Assembly (NCBI RefSeq): GCF_002973525.1
Contig: NZ_PVEN01000016.1
Coordinates: 116,445-180,444 of the forward strand
Length of the DNA stretch: 64,000 nucleotides
Direction of reading: 5' to 3'
Origin: Paraburkholderia sp. BL21I4N1
Lineage (GTDB): Bacteria > Pseudomonadota > Gammaproteobacteria > Burkholderiales > Burkholderiaceae
In this document: piece after piece, positions 59,219 to 64,000 of the stretch
Layout of the letters: each line of letters starts with the position of its first letter
Numbering within the stretch: position 1 is the stretch's first letter
Translations under genes and position numbers: made by a program
The notes under the pieces: model-generated
Databases searched by the model: none
What the model was told of the DNA's origin: nothing
The model's input: only the letters and a program-made list of their open reading frames with translations

Positions 59219-59547
59219 AAGTTGGCGAACTCCGACTGACGCGGGTTTCGAAGAAGTCGGTAAGTTTGACTTTATCGCCGCGACCATCTAATTAGTTGAC
59301 GTCTTGAGCCCCGGCGACCGCCGGTACAGCAAAACCAAACGCGCATTCTAACGCTATCAGCCCGGCTTTGCTTTGGCGGGCCCGCCCGGTGTTGGGCAGG
59401 CGCTGCATTACCGGCTTGGGTTCGGCGCCATTGCAGGAGCATGCGGCAATGATTACACGCTGCGCCGGATTGGCGGAACCCTTAAACTACGTGGTCCTGC
59501 GGCGCGCTCGAGCGCCCGCATTACAGAATGGTTTCGAGGCTCGCTGG

Positions 59548-60414
59548 ATGGAAGTCGATCACTCCGAAAATTTTCCTGTCGCGAGCGTGTTGCTGCCCAA
59601 GGCGCTGCGCGCGCCCATCGGCATTATCTATCAAGTTGTCCGCACAGCAGCCGATATCGCCGACGAAGGCGACTGGAGCGCCGCCGAGCGGCACGCCCGC
59701 CTCGCCGACTTCCGCGCCGGTCTCGACGCGATCGCGGAGCGGCGTGCGGCGCCGGTACATCCGCTGTTGTTCGGCAAGCTCGCGGGCGTGGTGGCGCAGT
59801 ATAAACTGCCGCTCGCGCCGTTTTACGATCTGTTGCGGGCGTGCGCGCAGGAGATCGATGCGCGTCGTTATGCGGATCGGGCCGCGCTGCTCGACTATTG
59901 CCGCCATTCGGCGAATCCGGTTGGGCATCTGATGCTGCATCTGGTGGGCGCGGCCACGCCGGAGAATCTCGCCGACGCCGACGCGATCTGCACCGCGTCG
60001 CAACTTATCAGTTTCTGGCTCGACGTCGCCGCTGACTGGAAACAGGATCGGCTGTATCTACCGCTCGCGGATCTGAAACGCTTTGGCGTGAGCGAGGCGC
60101 AGATCGCCAACGGCCTCGCCGACGACGCCTGGCGCGCGCTGATGGCGCACGAGGTGTCGTTTGTGCGGACCACGCTGGTGCGCGGCGCGCCGCTCGCGTT
60201 GCGGATTCCGGGGCGGCTCGGGTTCGAGTTGTGCGGCGCCGTGCACGGCGGCCTGCGTTTTCTCGAGCGAATCGAGCGCGCGGGCTACGACGTGTTTCGC
60301 GAGCGATTGGAACTCAATGCGTTTGACTGGTGCGTCGTCGCGGCGCGCACCGTGGTGATGTGGCTATCGCGGCGCGTCGGTGTGGCGGCGCGTTCAATCG
60401 AGGGTAATGCTTAA
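59548..60414 (+). CDS. hpnC: Squalene synthase-family HpnC
   Basis: From the ATG at 59548 (MEVDHSENFPVASVLLPKALRAPIG) the 288-residue protein has Asp motifs AADIADEGD near residue 38 and FWLDVAADWKQDRLYLP near 165. This is HpnC, which turns presqualene diphosphate into hydroxysqualene, between HpnD and HpnE. The upstream in-frame stretch from 59368 lacks conservation marks. It overlaps hpnB by 1 base (TAATG). Confidence 0.9.
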   Translation: MEVDHSENFPVASVLLPKALRAPIGIIYQVVRTAADIADEGDWSAAERHARLADFRAGLDAIAERRAAPVHPLLFGKLAGVVAQYKLPLAPFYDLLRACAQEIDARRYADRAALLDYCRHSANPVGHLMLHLVGAATPENLADADAICTASQLISFWLDVAADWKQDRLYLPLADLKRFGVSEAQIANGLADDAWRALMAHEVSFVRTTLVRGAPLALRIPGRLGFELCGAVHGGLRFLERIERAGYDVFRERLELNAFDWCVVAARTVVMWLSRRVGVAARSIEGNA

Positions 60415-61586
60415 TGGCGGTGGTTCTGTTTCTTCTTTCGTGTCTCTCCCTGTTGATCTGGTGCGTGCTGCTGTTCGCTCGCGGCGGTTTCTGGCGCGCG
60501 CGGCCTGCCGCGCCGCTGGCGCTCGCGCCACGAGAAACCTGGCCGGCGGTGGCCGCCGTGGTGCCGGCGCGCAACGAGGTCGAGGTGATCGCCGAGGCCG
60601 TCACGAGTCTGCTCCAGCAGGACTATCCCGGCGACTTCCACGTGATCGTGGTCGATGATCACAGCACCGACGGCACCGCCGACGCCGCGCGCGCCGCTGC
60701 ATTGCAGTTGCAATGCCCCGACCGTTTGACGGTGCTAAGCGCGAAGCCGCTGCCGCCGGGTTGGTCCGGCAAGGTGTGGGCGCAGTCGCAAGGTATCGAG
60801 GCGGTCCGCACGCTCGGCTTGCCGGCTGACTTTCTGCTGCTGACCGACGCGGACATCGGCCATCCCGCGGATGCGCTTGCGCAACTCGTCGTGCGGGCCG
60901 ACGCGGAACAGCGCGATCTGGTCTCGCTGATGGTGCGTCTGCGCTGCGATTCGTTCTGGGAAAAGGCGCTGATTCCGGCGTTCGTTTTCTTCTTCGCCAA
61001 GCTGTACCCGTTCGCGTGGGTCAACAACCCGCGCAATCGCACGGCGGCGGCCGCTGGCGGTTGCATGCTGGTGCGCCGCAGCGCGCTCGAGGAAGCAGGC
61101 GGTATCGAGTCAATCCGCGCCGAACTGATCGACGATTGCAGCCTGGCCGCGCGCATTAAGCATCGCGGCACCGGGCGTCATCCGATCCGGCTGGATGTGG
61201 CGGCGCGCAGCGTCTCGCTGCGTCCTTACGACAGCTGGCGTGACATCTGGAACATGATCGCGCGTACCGCTTTCACGCAGCTGCATTATTCGCCGGTGCT
61301 GCTCGCGGGCACGTTGCTGGGCATGACGATCATCTATCTGATGCCGCCGGTCGCGGCGTTGGTGCTGGGACCGATGGGCTGGCCCGCGTGGCTCGCGTGG
61401 GCGGCCATGTGCTGCGCGTATGCGCCGATGCTCAGCTATTACCGGCGTTCACCCTTGTGGGCGCCGTTTCTGCCTTTGATCGCGTTGTTCTACGTCGGCG
61501 CGACGTTTGCGTCGGCGGTGCGTTACTGGCGCGGCAAGGGCGGTCAGTGGAAGGCGCGCGTTCAGGCGCCGGTGCGGGAACGCTGA
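60414..61586 (+). CDS. hpnB: Hopanoid glycosyltransferase HpnB
   Basis: The 390-residue protein has an N-terminal membrane segment (about 3-22), a family 2 glycosyltransferase domain (VPARNEVEVIAEAV; VIVVDDHSTDGTAD; LTDADIGHP) and C-terminal membrane segments (about 300-370). HpnB-type enzymes attach a sugar to hopanoid heads. Translationally coupled to hpnC. Confidence 0.9.
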   Translation: MAVVLFLLSCLSLLIWCVLLFARGGFWRARPAAPLALAPRETWPAVAAVVPARNEVEVIAEAVTSLLQQDYPGDFHVIVVDDHSTDGTADAARAAALQLQCPDRLTVLSAKPLPPGWSGKVWAQSQGIEAVRTLGLPADFLLLTDADIGHPADALAQLVVRADAEQRDLVSLMVRLRCDSFWEKALIPAFVFFFAKLYPFAWVNNPRNRTAAAAGGCMLVRRSALEEAGGIESIRAELIDDCSLAARIKHRGTGRHPIRLDVAARSVSLRPYDSWRDIWNMIARTAFTQLHYSPVLLAGTLLGMTIIYLMPPVAALVLGPMGWPAWLAWAAMCCAYAPMLSYYRRSPLWAPFLPLIALFYVGATFASAVRYWRGKGGQWKARVQAPVRER

Positions 61587-61618
61587 TCCGTGTCTGCCCG
61601 GGCTAAGCCGGGTGAGCG

Positions 61619-61649
61619 AAAAATGGCGCCTATGAAGGCGCCATTTTTT
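61619..61649. terminator. Bidirectional terminator between hpnB and the convergent gene
   Basis: AAAAATGGCGCC pairs exactly with GGCGCCATTTTT around a 6-base loop. It overlaps the last bases of the convergent gene at 61648 and ends both units. Confidence 0.88.
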
Positions 61650-62205
61650 ATTTGCTCTGCGTGAGCATCATGTAGAGCTGAATCACCATGTCGGGTGAGA
61701 ACGTGAACGGCACCCAGCCGTGCCCCGTATGGCGCATGACCAGCAAACGGTCGCCGTTCGACTGCTTCTGCACCGCCATGACCGGGTTCTTGGTCGATAC
61801 GAAGCGCCAGCCCGGTGGGATGCCCGGCGGCGGCTCCGGCGTCATCGACGCGCGCGCGTTCGACAATTCCTCGATCAGTTTGCCGATCTGGTCCGGACGC
61901 AAGGCGACAGTCTGCCCGCCGATCGTCATCGTGATCTCATTCTGGCCGGGGCGATTGATTTCGAGCGTGGGTTGAACCGGTTCGGCCGGTTCTTCGGCCA
62001 CCGCCGCCGACGCTTGGTCGATCACGGCGGTTTCACCTGCGACGTCGTCAGCGTGCGATTCGGGCGCGACGTGATCCGCCGACGCTTGCGGCGCGGCGGT
62101 CTCTGCGGGTGTCTCGGGAGTAGTGTCGGCCGGCGGGGCCACGACAGCCTGAATGAGCTGATCGACGCCCATTTCCAGCGCGCCGAGCTGTTCGTGAAGA
62201 TTCAT
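61648..62205 (-). CDS. Conserved hypothetical protein, acidic Ala-rich N-terminal half
   Basis: A 185-residue protein whose first 85 residues are low-complexity Ala/Pro/Glu-rich (APPADTTPETPAETAAP...). The rest has a compact domain (LEINRPGQNEITMTIGGQTVALRPDQIGKLIEELSNARASM; GIPPGWRFVSTKNPVMAVQ; LLVMRHTGHGWVPFTFSPDM). No signal peptide or known motif is evident. The context is between hpnB and hpnA, with no sign of operon membership. Confidence 0.75.
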   Translation of the reverse strand: MNLHEQLGALEMGVDQLIQAVVAPPADTTPETPAETAAPQASADHVAPESHADDVAGETAVIDQASAAVAEEPAEPVQPTLEINRPGQNEITMTIGGQTVALRPDQIGKLIEELSNARASMTPEPPPGIPPGWRFVSTKNPVMAVQKQSNGDRLLVMRHTGHGWVPFTFSPDMVIQLYMMLTQSK

Positions 62206-62344
62206 GCGAGGTTTCTCTGGTAAGACCTACGATTTTACCTGCTGCGCGTAGGCTTTTACCTGTCGCTAACACAGTGACGTTGTAACAAAATGCTGGCCGC
62301 CGCGCCGGTTTGCCGGCCGCGGGCCGCTTTGGGTCAAGCCGGCT

Positions 62345-63367
62345 TCAGCGCTTCGAGCCCGGCTTCAGATAGCCCGCTTGCCGGAACCAGTCGAGCGCAT
62401 CGCTCAAGCCTTCGCGGTAGGGCCGCGCGCGATAACCGAGCTCGCACTCCGCTTTCGCCGACGTGAAGTACATCTTGTTCTTCGACATCTTCAGACCGTC
62501 GACGGTGACGAACGGTTCACGCTTCGTGAACTTCGCGACCGCTTCGGCGCCCATCGCGAGCGGAATCAGCGGCCAGCGCGGCAGGCTCAGCGTCGGCGCC
62601 TTGCGGCCGGTCAGCGCCGCGATATCCGCGAGCATCTGCTGCAACGGCAGGTTTTCGCCGCCGAGAATGTAGCGCTCGCCGATCTTGCCGCGTTCCAGCG
62701 CCAGAAAATGGCCGGCAGCCACGTCGTCCACATGCACGAGGTTCAGACCCGTGTCGACAAACGCGGGAATCTTGCCGAGCGCCGCTTCGACGATGATGCG
62801 ACCGGTCGGCGTCGGCTTGACGTCGCGCGGACCGATCGGCGTGGACGGATTGACGATCACCGCCGGCAGGCCGTCTTCGGCGATCATGCGTTCCACCGCG
62901 CGCTCGGCCAGCACCTTGCTGCGCTTGTACACGCCGATCGCCTGATCGGCTTTGAGCGGCGAGGTTTCGTCGGCGGACTGGCCCGAGCTGGTCACCTTCA
63001 GCGTCGCCACGCTGCTCGTGTAGACGATGCGTTCGACGCCTTCCTTCAGCGCCGCGCGCATGGTCGCCTCGGTGCCTTCGAGATTCGAGCGCTCGATTTC
63101 GCTCGGGTCCGGTGCCCACAGCCGGTAATCCGCCGCCACGTGCAGCAGATAGCGCACGCCGCGCAGGGCCTTACGCATGGACGCTTCGTCGCGCATATCG
63201 CCGACGACGATTTCCGCGTCCAATGCCTCGACGTTTTGACGCGGACTGGTGGCGCGCACCAGCACACGCACCTTGAAACCCTTCTGTTGCGCGATGCGTG
63301 CCACCGACGAGCCGACGAAGCCGGAAGCGCCGGTCACGAGCACGAGATCGCGATTCTGTTCGCTCAT
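62345..63367 (-). CDS. hpnA: HpnA, NAD(P)-dependent sugar/hopanoid reductase-epimerase
   Basis: From the ATG at 63367 (MSEQNRDLVLVTGASGFVGSS) the 340-residue extended SDR has the TGASGFVGS cofactor loop, YRLWAPD and the catalytic YKRSK. HpnA members are dihydroflavonol-reductase-like enzymes found in hopanoid clusters. A longer reading from 63538 overlaps the acylphosphatase gene and is unlikely. It closes the hpn region. Confidence 0.9.
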   Translation of the reverse strand: MSEQNRDLVLVTGASGFVGSSVARIAQQKGFKVRVLVRATSPRQNVEALDAEIVVGDMRDEASMRKALRGVRYLLHVAADYRLWAPDPSEIERSNLEGTEATMRAALKEGVERIVYTSSVATLKVTSSGQSADETSPLKADQAIGVYKRSKVLAERAVERMIAEDGLPAVIVNPSTPIGPRDVKPTPTGRIIVEAALGKIPAFVDTGLNLVHVDDVAAGHFLALERGKIGERYILGGENLPLQQMLADIAALTGRKAPTLSLPRWPLIPLAMGAEAVAKFTKREPFVTVDGLKMSKNKMYFTSAKAECELGYRARPYREGLSDALDWFRQAGYLKPGSKR

Positions 63368-63536
63368 TCTGTTTCCATTCCCTGCATGACAGTCGACGGA
63401 TTGTACGTGCCGCGCGCGCCGAGTGTCGCGCTGGCTGCGCCGGGCCGGCGATCGGAGCACGCACATTGCCGAGCAAGCGCGCCGCGACGCGGCTAGAATG
63501 CCGGCTTGAAAGTTGAGTTGCATGGGAGAACACGGC

Positions 63537-63830
63537 ATGGCCCCGGATCTGGATCAGCGGATCGAAACGTATTACGTGCGCGTGCGCGGCACCGTGCAAG
63601 GCGTCGGCTTTCGCCACGCGACCGTGCGGCAGGCTCACGCGCTCGGTATCAAAGGATGGGTGGCGAATCTCGACGACGGCTCGGTCGAGGCCATGTTGCA
63701 GGGCTCGGCCAATCAGGTCGACCGGATGCTGTCGTGGCTGCGGCACGGGCCGCCGGCGGCGCGCGTCACCGAGGTGACCGGCGAAGAACGCGCGACCGAA
63801 AAGCGTTACGAGCGTTTCGAGCAGCACTGA
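63537..63830 (+). CDS. Acylphosphatase
   Basis: The 97-residue protein contains the acylphosphatase signature VRGTVQGVGFRHATV, with the catalytic Arg in GFRH, and GWVANLDDGSVEAMLQG with the catalytic Asn. It hydrolyses acyl phosphates such as acetyl phosphate. I chose the ATG at 63537 with GGGAGA 7 bases ahead. Confidence 0.93.
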   Translation: MAPDLDQRIETYYVRVRGTVQGVGFRHATVRQAHALGIKGWVANLDDGSVEAMLQGSANQVDRMLSWLRHGPPAARVTEVTGEERATEKRYERFEQH

Positions 63831-63853
63831 GCAAGTCGACGCCGCGCTGAATG

Positions 63854-63898
63854 AAAAAAGGCGGCCCGCCATCACACCGATGGCGGGCCGCCTTTTTT
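63854..63898 (+). terminator. Strong terminator after the acylphosphatase gene
   Basis: A long GC-rich stem (AAAAAAGGCGGCCCGCCAT against ATGGCGGGCCGCCTTTTTT) with a small loop and T-run lies 24 bases after the stop codon. It stands directly before the insertion-sequence end. Confidence 0.92.
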
Positions 63899-63906
63899 AT
63901 TGCGCG

Positions 63907-64000
63907 TGACCCGTCCTGAAATAAGTTGACACCTGATCCTGCGGGAAGAAGGAGAGTCAAATTGGAAACGGGTTCGAAGCGAACGCAGCGTGATTACACG
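63907..64000 (+). mobile_element. Left end of an IS3-family insertion sequence, cut by the window edge
   Basis: TGACCCGTCCTGAAATAAG begins a terminal-inverted-repeat-like sequence (TG start, as in IS3 elements) followed by a short leader and the start of a transposase OrfA. Its right end is beyond the window, so family group and target duplication cannot be checked here. Confidence 0.65.
63962..64000 (+). CDS. IS3-family transposase OrfA, first 13 residues
   Basis: A TTG at 63962, behind GGAGAG at 63951-63956, opens METGSKRTQRDYT, which resembles the start of IS3-type OrfA proteins (xSGSKRTQRDYT followed by a helix-turn-helix). Only 39 bases are inside the window. Confidence 0.6.
   Translation, partial: METGSKRTQRDYT

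Noticed and set aside
1..64000. tRNA or rRNA genes
   Set aside because: I looked for cloverleaf-type and rRNA-like stretches in the gaps and saw none I could support.

Overview
This 64 kb window looks like the replication-origin region of the second chromosome (or a large secondary replicon) of a Paraburkholderia/Burkholderia species. The DNA is GC-rich with beta-proteobacterial gene families throughout: GC-rich porin, LysR and AraC regulators, and a complete hopanoid (hpn) set. Its centre carries a Rep_3-type initiator (30804-32186), parB and parA (32290-34033), four 14-16 bp TTTATGCGCATAAA palindromes that match the parS type I recall for Burkholderia chromosome 2, and a KfrA-like coiled-coil DNA-binding protein (27641-28846).

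Layout. 1-13.4 kb: metabolic and regulatory genes, namely a partial CoA transferase with a LysR regulator, a GlxA-type AraC regulator, an SDR, an orphan response regulator, a four-gene catabolic operon (MFS transporter, SDR, IlvD/Edd dehydratase, 3-hydroxyisobutyrate-dehydrogenase-like enzyme) opposite a LysR gene, a porin and a class II glutamine amidotransferase. 13.4-18.6 kb: a five-gene chemosensory-like operon (CheA-like kinase with its own sensor, short MCP, two CheX-like proteins, CheY). 18.8-25.9 kb: AlkD-like repair protein, a repeat array, small envelope genes, TetR, YceI, and kbl-tdh with a divergent XRE-cupin regulator. 26-34.6 kb: origin and partition core. 34.8-45.9 kb: arsenate reductase-like protein, GntP permease, an ECF sigma/anti-sigma pair, a 43-residue secreted peptide, a cluster of DnaA boxes, FMN reductase, a stress protein, a hybrid kinase, and a receiver-CheC-diguanylate cyclase operon. 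46-63.4 kb: hopanoid synthesis and transport (hpnD-hpnE-shc-hpnG, mlaA-hpnN, hpnM, hpnH-ispH, hpnC-hpnB, hpnA). The right edge enters an IS3-type insertion sequence.

The most striking feature is a field of about 38 copies of one 21-bp iteron (CTCCCGAAAA-n-CCTCACCTTT) running from 3.5 to 30.7 kb. Every copy I found left of 27.61 kb is in one orientation and every copy from 29.23 to 30.72 kb is in the other, so the polarity flips around the kfrA-like gene beside the initiator. Many copies lie 9-25 kb from repA. Next to it sit a LexA-box-preceded gene and a tyrosine recombinase that has lost several catalytic residues. Three near-perfect DnaA boxes lie 7 kb outside the iteron field, where I saw none inside it. 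Together these suggest an extended, polarised origin domain with more than the usual rep-par parts.

All functional calls come from reading protein motifs and gene order; no database search was possible.
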